NCBI GenBank assembly: GCA_050012295.1
Contig: JBEKHL010000030.1
Coordinates: 1 to 21,669 of the forward strand
Reading direction: 5' to 3'
Source: UBA6186 sp050012295
GTDB lineage: Bacteria > Pseudomonadota > Gammaproteobacteria > UBA6186 > Azoamicaceae
DNA length: 21,669 bases
Under the pieces are notes generated by a model. It ran no database searches. It saw only the letters and a list, made by a program, of their open reading frames with translations, and had not been told where the DNA came from. This document shows, piece after piece, positions 1-7,371 of the stretch (its first letter is position 1; each line of letters opens with the position of its first letter). Made by a program: the position numbers and the translations under genes.

Positions 1-1188
1 CCAATTTCTCCCTACAGACTAGCTCAAGCTAAACAACTTTGGATCTTAGATCTCCATAGCAGCATTTCTAATTTGCAAGTTAATTTACTACAAAACTATG
101 CAAAAGAGTTTGGTACCAGAGTTATTTGGGCTAATAAAACTACTAAACCACAACCGGCAATTAATGCTTTAATGAATTATGGTATTAAACAATGTAATTT
201 GGATCTTAAAATTTATACCAAGACTGCTTCAGCATTAACCATCCATCCGACATTAAATAATTCAATAGATTTAACTGCTAATATCGATAAAACCGATTGG
301 CAAACTAATACTGCTAATACCTTGATCCATTGGTTACAAGCTAAATATCAACAGCATAATGCGATATTTTCGTTAAAAGACTTACAGTTGGAATTATTTA
401 GTTTAGGGTTAACTGTTCCTAAAGAAATATTACAAGCTCAATTAGATTTAGCATTACAACAACAGTCATTAATTAAGGTTAATGAACAATTAGTAACTAC
501 TAAAAATATGGTTATTTTAGAACAAGCATGTTTAGATTTGGTTGCTAAAAATAAAAATACTATACCTAAAATGCTAGAGTCAGAAAAAATAACGATCCAT
601 TCTCATTTAACTAATGGACAACAAGAGGCTATTAAATTAGCATTAACCACTGGTGATCGATTCGTTGCTATCCAAGGTATAGCTGGTAGCGGTAAAACTA
701 CCATGTTACGTAGTTTAAATCAATTGTGTAAGGACGCCGGTTTTGAAATCATTGGATTAACAGTAACTACTAGTGCTAAAGAACGATTACAAATCGGTAG
801 TCAGAATTTAATTAGCCAGGATCCGTTATTACAAGCAGGAATTAAAACTTTTACGGTACGTAAATTTTTAATTGAAAGCGAAAAATTATTAACTAATGAT
901 CCAACCTTAGCTAAATTAGAATACGGTAGCAATAAATTATTGATCCTGGATGAAGCATCGTTTGTTTCTACTGCTGAAATATTTGCGGTACTTACTAAAG
1001 TAGTAGAGTTAAATGCCAGGTTAATTGTAATGGGCGATCATCGGCAGTTATCTTCGGTTGAAGCCGGTAAGATTTTTTATTTAATGCTTGGCTCTAATAT
1101 GCAATCGGTTATTATGACCGAAAATGTTCGATTTAACTCTCCTAAAACATTAGCTGTGATGCAACATATTTATCAAAATCAGATATGA
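1..1188 (+). CDS. traI: F-type conjugative relaxase TraI, helicase front half (5' end outside window)
   Basis: TraI nicks and unwinds plasmid DNA for conjugation; this fragment is the first half of its SF1 helicase. The frame is open from base 1, so the gene starts upstream and the TTG at 73 is not the true start. Visible motifs are Walker A (GIAGSGKTTM, near bases 680-710), Walker B (LLILDEAS, near 937-960), motif III (MGDHRQLSS) and a TENVRF stretch. These match the order in F-plasmid TraI (AGVGKTT, LDESS, GDTDQLQ, EIVRQ). The relaxase domain should lie before the window. The frame stops at 1186-1188, inside what should be continuous helicase, and the next frame resumes with a four-base ATGA overlap. 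Compared with F TraI, several tens of residues between the two halves are missing. The halves may be a broken gene or a coupled split helicase. Family assignment is strong; function is uncertain. Confidence 0.85.
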   Translation, partial: PISPYRLAQAKQLWILDLHSSISNLQVNLLQNYAKEFGTRVIWANKTTKPQPAINALMNYGIKQCNLDLKIYTKTASALTIHPTLNNSIDLTANIDKTDWQTNTANTLIHWLQAKYQQHNAIFSLKDLQLELFSLGLTVPKEILQAQLDLALQQQSLIKVNEQLVTTKNMVILEQACLDLVAKNKNTIPKMLESEKITIHSHLTNGQQEAIKLALTTGDRFVAIQGIAGSGKTTMLRSLNQLCKDAGFEIIGLTVTTSAKERLQIGSQNLISQDPLLQAGIKTFTVRKFLIESEKLLTNDPTLAKLEYGSNKLLILDEASFVSTAEIFAVLTKVVELNARLIVMGDHRQLSSVEAGKIFYLMLGSNMQSVIMTENVRFNSPKTLAVMQHIYQNQI

Positions 1189-3518
1189 AAATGGCTGAGT
1201 TATATTTGCAAAAAACTCCGGAAGCAAGGAAGAATACTTTATTAATTACTCCAGAACATGCTGATCGTAAATTAGTAAATCAAGAAATTCGACAAGGATT
1301 AAAAGTTAGTGGAGAGTTAACAGGGATAGAAAGTAACTGTCATAATTTAACCCAAGTTAAATTAACTAAAGCAGAACAACAAAAAATTTATTACTTTAAA
1401 GAGCAAGATTTAGTGGTGTTCTTTAAAACACCTTCTGCACTAAAAGTACAAATTAATCAATATTATCGGATAATCAATAAAAATTTAGAAGAAATAATTT
1501 TAACTTTAGAGCATCAGATAACTCACGAGAAAATTATTTGGTCACCGGAACGACAAGCTAGCAACATTAATATTTATCGTCAAGAACAACGTGGATTAAT
1601 GGTTAATGATCAAATCAGGTGGTCAAAAAATTATGAAGCTATTGGTGTTTGTAATGGTCAAACTGCGGTTGTAGTAGCTGTTAAAGAAAACAATAATATT
1701 ATGGCATTATTACCTAATGGCAAGGAAATATTGTTAGATTTACAGCAATTAATTAACCAACATTGGGATTATGCTTATGCTGCTACTACCTTTGTAGCTC
1801 AAGGAGCAGATCAAGTAACTACCATTGCCTTAGCTAAAGGCGGCTATAGTAGAGAAATAACTACTAATGAAATCAAAATTTGGGATGTATTAATGACTAA
1901 AGAAACATCCACTGATTTAAGTAAAGATCAGATTAAAGCTAAATTGGTTAAAGTATTAGAAATTAACAAAGATCATACAGCTGTTGTGCAAGATCGTCTT
2001 GGCAATACTTTAACTGTTGATTTAAAACAATCGCCGACTGAACATTATTATAAAAATCAAGCCGTTTGGCATTGCTATCCAAATCCTAAAAATAGAAAGA
2101 GTTCAGCGATCCCTAGGCTTACCTCGGTTAGTGAATTTTTAGTAAGCGTAACTCGTGGTGACCAAGTAATTATTTTAGTAGATCATATCGAGAGTTATCA
2201 ACATGCATTAGAGCAACGAGTATATGGTGCTCGTAGTGCATTAGAATTTTTAGATCCTGATAAAGATAAGGTTAGAGCTAAGGTAGAAAGCATGACTAAA
2301 AATATTACCGGTAAGGCACTAACAAAAACCACTAATACTGTTCAATTGACTTTACCAACAAAAAATTCTTTGTATAAAAATTCTAAAGTAACTATTGAGC
2401 AAGTGATTGATAAACTACATGCTAATATTTTAAAATATGTAACTGAATGGTTAGGTCAACCACAAAAAATTAATAGTATCGATGCAAGATGGGGTAAAAA
2501 AGGCTCGTTAGTAGTTACATTATCTGGCACCAAAGCTGGTAATTGGTACGATTTTGAAGCAGGGAAAGGCGGTAAAAATTTATTATCACTTTACCTGGAA
2601 CGTTTTAATCGTGATTTTAAAACAGCCATAAGTGAGTTATCTAGCGCTCTACATATTAATTCTGAATATAAATTATTTAATAAAACGCCAACTAATATAA
2701 ATCAAACAACCAAAAACCTTCCTTCGTTAGACATTAAAAAAATTAAATATATTAATAAAATATATGCTGGCGGAACTCTTATTTATGGTACCTTGGCTGA
2801 AAAATATTTACGAGAATTTAGAGGTATTAGTGGCATCATTCCTGACGATTTTAGGTATTGTGCTAAATTAAAGCATCCGGATTTGGGTACTATGGTTCCG
2901 GCTTTATTAGCACCAGTTAGAAATGAACAAGGCATACTTCAAGGAATAGTACGGATTTTTTTAAAGGCTGATGGCAATAAACTTAAGGCCAGCTATATTG
3001 ACCATAATGGTATAAAACAACCAGCCACCGTTAAAGCTAATTTAGGTAGTATGACTAATGCGGCAGTTATAGTCAATCAAGGCTCCAACTCTAACATTAT
3101 TTATATTGCTGAAGGTATTGAAACCGCTTTAAGTGTTGCTCAAGTTAAACCTTTAAACAGAGTAGTTGCAGCATTATCAGTGTCTAACCTTAAAAATGTA
3201 CCGTTACCATTAGAGACCAAAACAGTTATTTTATGTGCTGATTATGATGGCATTAATGCTATTTCTAATAAAGTATTAATGTTGGCTGCTAAATTTTATA
3301 CAGAACGTGGTTTAGAAGTAATGATTGCCTACCCAGAAAAAATCCCTGGTATGAAAAAGGTAGATTTTAACGATGTTTTAAGACATTTAGGGGGCGACTC
3401 AATCAATAAATCATTAAGGCAGGCAATATCACAAAAATTATCAGAAGCTATTAAAGCCAGTATTACACCATTAAATAAAACCATAGAACTAAATGATAAA
3501 ACTAAGGGGATTATATGA
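1185..3518 (+). CDS. traI: TraI helicase back half with C-terminal Toprim primase-like domain
   Basis: This continues the preceding TraI fragment. Residues 1-220 match the back half of the F-type TraI helicase (PEARKNTLLITPEHADR near 12-28; motif V AQGADQV at 205-211). Motif VI (SVTRGD, 321-326) follows only after an unusual insertion of about 90 residues. Residues 430-475 carry the primase-like GNWYDFEAGKGG motif (452-463). Residues 638-735 form a Toprim fold with EGIETALS (643-650), DYDG (686-689) and DFND (727-730), the expected metal-binding positions. Toprim domains at the end of mobilisation proteins are thought to prime or process transferred DNA. The ATG overlaps the stop of the first half by four bases, and the 3' end overlaps the next gene in the same way. 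All helicase motifs survive across the two halves, so a two-chain enzyme is possible, though a deletion-damaged gene is simpler. Confidence 0.85.
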   Translation: MKMAELYLQKTPEARKNTLLITPEHADRKLVNQEIRQGLKVSGELTGIESNCHNLTQVKLTKAEQQKIYYFKEQDLVVFFKTPSALKVQINQYYRIINKNLEEIILTLEHQITHEKIIWSPERQASNINIYRQEQRGLMVNDQIRWSKNYEAIGVCNGQTAVVVAVKENNNIMALLPNGKEILLDLQQLINQHWDYAYAATTFVAQGADQVTTIALAKGGYSREITTNEIKIWDVLMTKETSTDLSKDQIKAKLVKVLEINKDHTAVVQDRLGNTLTVDLKQSPTEHYYKNQAVWHCYPNPKNRKSSAIPRLTSVSEFLVSVTRGDQVIILVDHIESYQHALEQRVYGARSALEFLDPDKDKVRAKVESMTKNITGKALTKTTNTVQLTLPTKNSLYKNSKVTIEQVIDKLHANILKYVTEWLGQPQKINSIDARWGKKGSLVVTLSGTKAGNWYDFEAGKGGKNLLSLYLERFNRDFKTAISELSSALHINSEYKLFNKTPTNINQTTKNLPSLDIKKIKYINKIYAGGTLIYGTLAEKYLREFRGISGIIPDDFRYCAKLKHPDLGTMVPALLAPVRNEQGILQGIVRIFLKADGNKLKASYIDHNGIKQPATVKANLGSMTNAAVIVNQGSNSNIIYIAEGIETALSVAQVKPLNRVVAALSVSNLKNVPLPLETKTVILCADYDGINAISNKVLMLAAKFYTERGLEVMIAYPEKIPGMKKVDFNDVLRHLGGDSINKSLRQAISQKLSEAIKASITPLNKTIELNDKTKGII

Positions 3519-4159
3519 AAACCATTAGTATTAGATTTAATGATTACCTAGCCAATTGGATCATTGGCAGCGCACAAAAAAACAGGATCACTATTTCAGA
3601 ATTTATTAGAGATTTACTGTATGAAAAGATGCAGTATGACCAAGTTGTAATTAAGCATATTCCTAAATATAAGCAATTTGCTTATAACCAGAATTACCGT
3701 AATGAAATGGGATATATTATATTTACAGCTAAATTGTTAGAAAAATTTATTTTAGCTCAGCCTCAAGGGGAAATTTTACGAAATACTGCTTTTGAAGAAA
3801 CAGAAAATTTATTATCTCAGTTAAAACTTAATAGTAAGTATTATCGCTTTTGTATTAATTTAGATCATGTTTTAGCTACTTGGTTAAGTAAAGAAGCTGT
3901 TAGATTGCAATTAAAGGTTAGCACGTTAATTAGAAAATTAATTGAAAACATTTTTACTCAAAAAAACTCAACAATAGGAGTCCAATTATCTGCTATTCAA
4001 AAAATTGCAATCGAACATCAAATTACGGCTTGTAAATTACTAGAAACACTAGTTAATAAAACAGTTGACGATGCTGCAAGCGTTATTGAAGAAGCTCAGT
4101 TTAGAGCTAAAAACGTATTCATCCAATTATTTCCAGAGCAAGAGACATGTTCATTATAA
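3515..4159 (+). CDS. Tandemly duplicated ribbon-helix-helix-like protein downstream of traI
   Basis: I do not recognise a named family. The 214-residue protein is two diverged copies of one module of about 105 residues. Residues 3-38 (ISIRFNDYLANWI, then ITISEFIRDLLYE) align with 109-145 (FCINLDHVLATWL, then LKVSTLIRKLIEN). Each looks like a short beta strand followed by two helices, as in ribbon-helix-helix DNA-binding proteins. The second part of each module also repeats (YIIFTAKLLEKFI at 67-79 with HQITACKLLETLV at 168-180). The start codon overlaps the traI stop as ATGA, so the two are probably translated together. By position and fold, it could be a relaxosome accessory protein of the MobC/TraM kind that binds the transfer origin; that role is inferred. 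No membrane segment or signal peptide is seen. Confidence 0.75.
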   Translation: MKTISIRFNDYLANWIIGSAQKNRITISEFIRDLLYEKMQYDQVVIKHIPKYKQFAYNQNYRNEMGYIIFTAKLLEKFILAQPQGEILRNTAFEETENLLSQLKLNSKYYRFCINLDHVLATWLSKEAVRLQLKVSTLIRKLIENIFTQKNSTIGVQLSAIQKIAIEHQITACKLLETLVNKTVDDAASVIEEAQFRAKNVFIQLFPEQETCSL

Positions 4160-4234
4160 TTTATGCCTTAACCTGCTGATCTGGTATCGGTAATAAATTT
4201 GTGAATTATCTAATGGACAGGTCAGAGGAAGTTG

Positions 4235-4348
4235 GTGGATATAGAAAATAATATTCAAGAATTAATCAAAAAAATGCGCTCAGGCGTTATCCATATAGAG
4301 TATATGACCACTCTTTTTGTAGCAGAAACTGAGAACAAAGATCTCTAA
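4235..4348 (+). CDS. Possible small ORF with strong Shine-Dalgarno (37 residues)
   Basis: A short frame begins at GTG 4235 (or TTG 4232), just after AGAGGAAG at 4224-4231, which is a good ribosome site for the GTG. It reads MDIENNIQELIKKMRSGV and then a mixed hydrophobic end, stopping at 4346-4348. No family is recognised. It could be the start of a truncated gene in this decay zone or a chance frame. Confidence 0.25.
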   Translation: MDIENNIQELIKKMRSGVIHIEYMTTLFVAETENKDL

Positions 4349-4357
4349 CAACAAAAC

Positions 4358-4376
4358 TGTACGAGTTATTCGTACA
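4358..4376. promoter_or_regulatory. Perfect 7-base palindrome, possible operator
   Basis: TGTACGA, five bases, then TCGTACA form a perfect inverted repeat. It ends on the first base of an AAGGAG ribosome site (4376-4381) that precedes the tiny frame at 4395. There is no T-tract, so it does not look like a terminator. Its size and place fit an operator bound by a dimeric repressor such as an antitoxin; this is inferred. Confidence 0.4.
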
Positions 4377-4394
4377 AGGAGCCTTACACAACAC

Positions 4395-4433
4395 ATGGCA
4401 ACATCCTCTGTTAATCTTAATATTAATGTTTAA
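4395..4433 (+). pseudogene. Truncated gene start, possibly a RelB/DinJ-type antitoxin remnant
   Basis: The frame MATSSVNLNINV stops after 12 codons. It follows AAGGAG (4376-4381) at a rather long spacing of 13 bases, and a palindromic operator-like site abuts that ribosome site. RelB/DinJ antitoxins typically begin with MA, then a short beta strand of the form INIRVD, which this resembles. No continuation is visible in any frame after 4433. The assignment rests on 12 residues plus context, so it is weak. Confidence 0.25.
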
Positions 4434-4440
4434 AAGAAAG

Positions 4441-4493
4441 AGTTACACTACGTATATTTATTGTTGTAGTAATGTAACTCTAAGATGTAACTC
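4441..4493. repeat. Bulged inverted repeat with a short direct repeat
   Basis: AGTTACACTAC at 4441-4451 is the near-complement of GTAGTAATGTAACT at 4466-4479, giving a hairpin with a small bulge. The end of the right arm, ATGTAACTC (4472-4480), recurs at 4485-4493. The element lies just past the end of the - strand gene at 4508. It lacks a T-tract, so I do not call it a terminator. Confidence 0.35.
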
Positions 4494-4507
4494 CATCAAA
4501 TTTTGCG

Positions 4508-4825
4508 TTAACTGTTTTCTACACTACTAATAAATTTAATCAATTCATCTAAAATTTTTGAATAACTAATGAACTTGTCTAGGTATGACTTGCTCTGTTC
4601 AGCTATTTCTTTAATTAAGACGAGAATTTTTTGGGAAGAGCTAAAACTAACGTTGAATCCTAACATTTCTATAAAAATGCGCTTGCCTACATCCTCGAAG
4701 TATAAGTCAGCAGCGGTTGCGCTAGATAGAAACTCATTAGTTACAGCGTTAAAATTAGCAACTTCAGTGATGTGATTATTTAATAGTGTGAAATAACTAG
4801 ATAATGTGATATTATGTTTTTGCAT
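4508..4825 (-). CDS. Hypothetical helical protein (105 residues)
   Basis: No family is recognised. I start the gene at the ATG whose first base is 4825, giving MQKHNITLSSYFTLL, because a strong GGAGG (complement of 4831-4835) sits five bases upstream. A longer frame runs back to an ATG at 4876 but has no ribosome site there. The protein is probably all-helical: NHITEVANFNAVTNEFL, DVGKRIFIEMLGF, then KILVLIKEIAEQ and SYLDKFISYSKILDELIKF. The last two are amphipathic and could form a coiled coil. There is no membrane segment. It is alone on its strand, between a conjugation operon and dead genes, yet it keeps a near-consensus promoter and ribosome site, which suggests it is expressed. An orphan regulator or phasin-like helical protein would fit, but nothing here shows its function. 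Confidence 0.6.
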   Translation of the reverse strand: MQKHNITLSSYFTLLNNHITEVANFNAVTNEFLSSATAADLYFEDVGKRIFIEMLGFNVSFSSSQKILVLIKEIAEQSKSYLDKFISYSKILDELIKFISSVENS

Positions 4826-4890
4826 ATTAGCCTCCAACAAGGTTGATATGAAGTGCCATGGTAGGTGTTTCAGCATCTATCATGGTGCGC

Positions 4891-4918
4891 TACGTTATTG
4901 CAGCGACAATTTAACGTA
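4891..4918 (-). promoter_or_regulatory. Inverted repeat overlapping the -10 region, operator or 5' mRNA hairpin
   Basis: TACGTTA (4891-4897) and TAACGTA (4912-4918) are perfect complements. An inner TTG/CAA pair (4898-4900 with 4907-4909) extends the stem to ten pairs with a two-base bulge and a loop of about six bases. The right arm overlaps the predicted -10 box of the - strand gene ending at 4508. The repeat could be an operator, or a hairpin at the very start of that mRNA. Confidence 0.4.
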
Positions 4919-4943
4919 TATCATCTTAAACTATTACAGTCAA
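4915..4943 (-). promoter_or_regulatory. Sigma-70-type promoter for the orphan gene at 4508-4825
   Basis: On the - strand, TTGACT (complement of 4938-4943) is followed after exactly 17 bases by TATACG (complement of 4915-4920). The -35 box matches consensus at five of six positions and the -10 box at four. Transcription would start near 4908, leaving an 80-90 base leader before the ATG at 4825. Confidence 0.5.
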
Positions 4944-5003
4944 TAGTTGTTTTTAATATTTTTGCTTATTAATTACAGTATTATGGTATCAAGTATAATT
5001 GCT

Positions 5004-5519
5004 TTAATGATTGCATTTATGCGTACTATCTAGATTTTTTACTTCTTCCTTGGATAATCCAGTATATTTAGCAATAGCGCTACAGCACATGCCGTCTTGC
5101 AACATACTTAATGCAATAGATTTGGCTTGTTCTAATTTGCCTTTTTGTATGCCATTTTCTTCAAATTTACGTACTAATGTACCCATAATGTTACCTCTAA
5201 TAATAGGAACTTTTTCTAATTGATTTAAAAATTCATTTGGTCGTTCAATATCTTCTAATAGAATTATATAATATAAATTAATTTTTATATACTTCAATAG
5301 TCCGCTATTTACGTCTTGTTGGTTAGTTATATTTAAAATTAGTTGTCTTATATTAGTAGTAATGAATGATAAATCTTTTGAATTAGAACAATTAAAACAT
5401 GCTATTATTAGAGAGGCAGAAATTAGGTTATTTAGCTGTACGATTGCTTGTACAAAAGAATTATTTAAAGATCCGGTAAGCAGCTTAGAGACAAAATATA
5501 ATAATGAGAATAGTTTAAG
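5004..5519 (-). pseudogene. 3' remnant of an Rpn-family (PD-(D/E)XK) recombination-promoting nuclease
   Basis: Read on the - strand, the frame is open from a stop at 5520-5522 down to the stop at 5004-5006 but has no ATG start. Its last 100 codons match the C-terminal part of E. coli RpnA in order: NSKDLSFITTNIRQL, VNSGLLKYI, then MGTLVRKFEENGIQKGKLEQ, ALSMLQDG and AKYTGLSKEEV. RpnA has QRDLMGLVEQM, QIKGLFNYI, LMTIAERLRQEG, AKIMLESG and MRFTGLSEEEL in the same places. The N-terminal nuclease core that carries the PD-(D/E)XK residues is absent. A TTG at 5297 could start a 97-residue piece of the tail, but this would lack catalysis. Rpn proteins promote RecA-independent recombination in E. coli, and remnants are frequent in genomes rich in mobile elements. 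I regard this copy as dead. Confidence 0.75.
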
Positions 5520-5598
5520 TTAAAAGGTTATTTAATTGTGATTTAAAAATTGAGTTTTATAAATAGGAACAAATTAGTATTAGTAAGGCAAGAAATTT

Positions 5599-6208
5599 AT
5601 GACAAAAAAGATAATAAGTTCCGAATACAAGATATTGCTTGAAGAACTAAAAAAACGAGTAACAGCAACACGTTATAAAGCAACTATTAGTGTTAATAAG
5701 GATCTTATTTTACTTTACCATCACATAGGTAAACAAATACTGGCGGCCCAAACTAAAGAATGTTGTGGAGCAAAATAATTAATCAGATTTCAAAAGATCT
5801 TAGATCGGCATTTTCTGAAATGAAGGGTTTTAGTCCGCAATACGTGAAATATATGAGAAAATTTGCTGAGAGGAATATGGCGTAGAAGAAATTGGTCAAC
5901 ATCTTATTGACCAATTACCCTGGTGGTATATTGTAACCTTAATATATGATGTTCTTGATCGACAAGACCGAGTATTTTATATTAATGGAATATTGAAAAC
6001 GGTTGGTCGAGAAACATTCTATCTATGTAAATCGAAACAAATTTATGTAAAACCAAGGTAAAGCCGTTACAAATTTACCATCGGTCTAGCAGAATATAGG
6101 TTGACAGAAAGTTTACCTGAATATCTTAAAATTGCATTACCGACGATCGAAGAGTTAGAAGAAAAGCTTACTAAAGGCTTAAAAAGTGAGGATGAAGATG
6201 GTTTATGA
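5599..6208 (+). pseudogene. YhcG/DUF1016 PD-(D/E)XK nuclease, frameshifted and with catalytic core deleted
   Basis: The first 59 codons encode the DUF1016 N-terminal domain (TRYKATISVNKDLILLYHHIG), ending at a stop at 5776-5778. The match resumes in a second frame (NQISKDLRSAFSEMKGFSPQ), which stops at 5883-5885. A doubled AG near 5869-5872 then explains the shift to a third frame (EYGVEEIGQHLIDQLPWWYI, then DRVFYINGILKTVGRETF). Near 6054-6077 the reading QGKAVTNL is joined directly, with another shift, to FTIGLAEYRLTESLPEYL, the last segment of the family. In intact members these two blocks are separated by roughly 150 residues that contain the nuclease active site, so the core has been deleted. 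The gene is clearly non-functional. It lies between the Rpn remnant and the live mrr gene, in the decay zone beside the conjugation genes. Confidence 0.85.
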
Positions 6209-6350
6209 TGTAAACGGAAATAAAAAACAGGCTATATATGTACCAACATAATTCATTATTTGATATAAAAATTCAAATGGATGTTTTTTGGGGAAAGTAT
6301 TCTAGCGATATTATATACTTTTATGTTATTGTTTTTTAAGGATCAATAAA

Positions 6351-7256
6351 ATGATAATACCAAGCCTTAAATCGTTCTTAAGACCAACTCTTGAAATTAT
6401 AGCTTCTTTAAAAGAGGTTCCAAGATCAAATATTGTTCAGCTTGTACAAGAAAAAATGCACTTTAACGAAGAAGAATCAAATGAGCGACTAGAGTCAGGC
6501 CAAAATAGATTACAAAACAGGGTTGGATGGGCAATAACTTATTTAACAAAATCTGGCCTTATAGATTTTCCCAAAAAAGGTCTTATTATTGTATCTAATG
6601 AAGGTCAAAAATTTTTAAAGGAACATATAGGAGCAATATCCCCCAAAGATCTTGAAAAATTCCTAGGGTATCTTGAATTTATAGCAAGTAAAAATCAAGC
6701 TGATCCAAAGGAAGCTGCTAGCGTACAAATTGATGAAGTTGATCCTGAAGAAAAGATCAACATGGGTTATCAAGAAATTAAGAACACCTTAATTGAAGAA
6801 CTACGAGAAAAACTTCTTGAAGTTAGCCCCTTGAAATTTGAAGAATTAGTTTTAGATTTAATTAGATCGCTTGGATATGGAGCAAAATCAGGAGACATAC
6901 ATCATACTGGTGGATCAGGAGATTTTGGTATTGATGGTATGGTGTATTTAGATCGATTAGGTTTAGATAAAATCTATCTACAAGCTAAAAGATATAAATT
7001 AGATAGTAAAATTAGCAGCACAGAAATTCAAAAATTTTTTGGAGCACTAAAAGGTAGACAGGCTTCGAAGGGTATATTTTTAACTACTTCATCATATCAG
7101 AATAGTGCTAAAGAATATGCAAAATCTGTATCAGATACACTTGTTTTGTTAGATGGTAGTAAAATCGCAGAACTTATGATAGAAGCAGAGGTTGGAGTCT
7201 CCTTTAAAAGAAAGATTGTTATACCTGTAATTGACAATGATTATTTTGAAGAGTAA
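6351..7256 (+). CDS. mrr: Mrr-family restriction endonuclease
   Basis: Mrr enzymes are cytoplasmic restriction endonucleases that cut foreign DNA, often only if it is methylated. The 301-residue length is usual for the family. Residues 1-90 form the Mrr N-terminal winged-helix domain, with the signature RVGWAITYLTKSGLI (57-71). Residues 158-265 form the Mrr catalytic PD-(D/E)XK domain: LKFEELVLDLI (161-171, with E164), GDFGIDG (190-196, with D195) and QAKRY (211-215, with the catalytic K213). All key residues are present, so the enzyme should be active. The start is supported by AGGA nine bases before the ATG. The type I system follows after 115 bases on the same strand and may share a transcript. 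E. coli K-12 has a comparable mrr next to hsdRMS in its immigration control region. The substrate specificity cannot be read from the sequence. Confidence 0.9.
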   Translation: MIIPSLKSFLRPTLEIIASLKEVPRSNIVQLVQEKMHFNEEESNERLESGQNRLQNRVGWAITYLTKSGLIDFPKKGLIIVSNEGQKFLKEHIGAISPKDLEKFLGYLEFIASKNQADPKEAASVQIDEVDPEEKINMGYQEIKNTLIEELREKLLEVSPLKFEELVLDLIRSLGYGAKSGDIHHTGGSGDFGIDGMVYLDRLGLDKIYLQAKRYKLDSKISSTEIQKFFGALKGRQASKGIFLTTSSYQNSAKEYAKSVSDTLVLLDGSKIAELMIEAEVGVSFKRKIVIPVIDNDYFEE

Positions 7257-7371
7257 TTAATTTTGGAATTAAAGAAAAATGAATAAATATAAGCCAAAAA
7301 TTAGAGACAAAATTAAAAATTGGTTTACACAACGAAAAAAATTAAAATAGCAATGGAACAGGAAAATTTAA

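Noticed and set aside
5362..5523. A + strand frame of 53 codons starting MNDKSFELEQLKH
   Set aside because: It is antisense to the Rpn remnant, whose - strand frame matches RpnA through this region; there is no ribosome site.
7279..7350. A 23-codon lysine-rich frame between mrr and hsdM
   Set aside because: Very short, low complexity, no clear ribosome site and no recognisable family; likely chance in an A-rich spacer.
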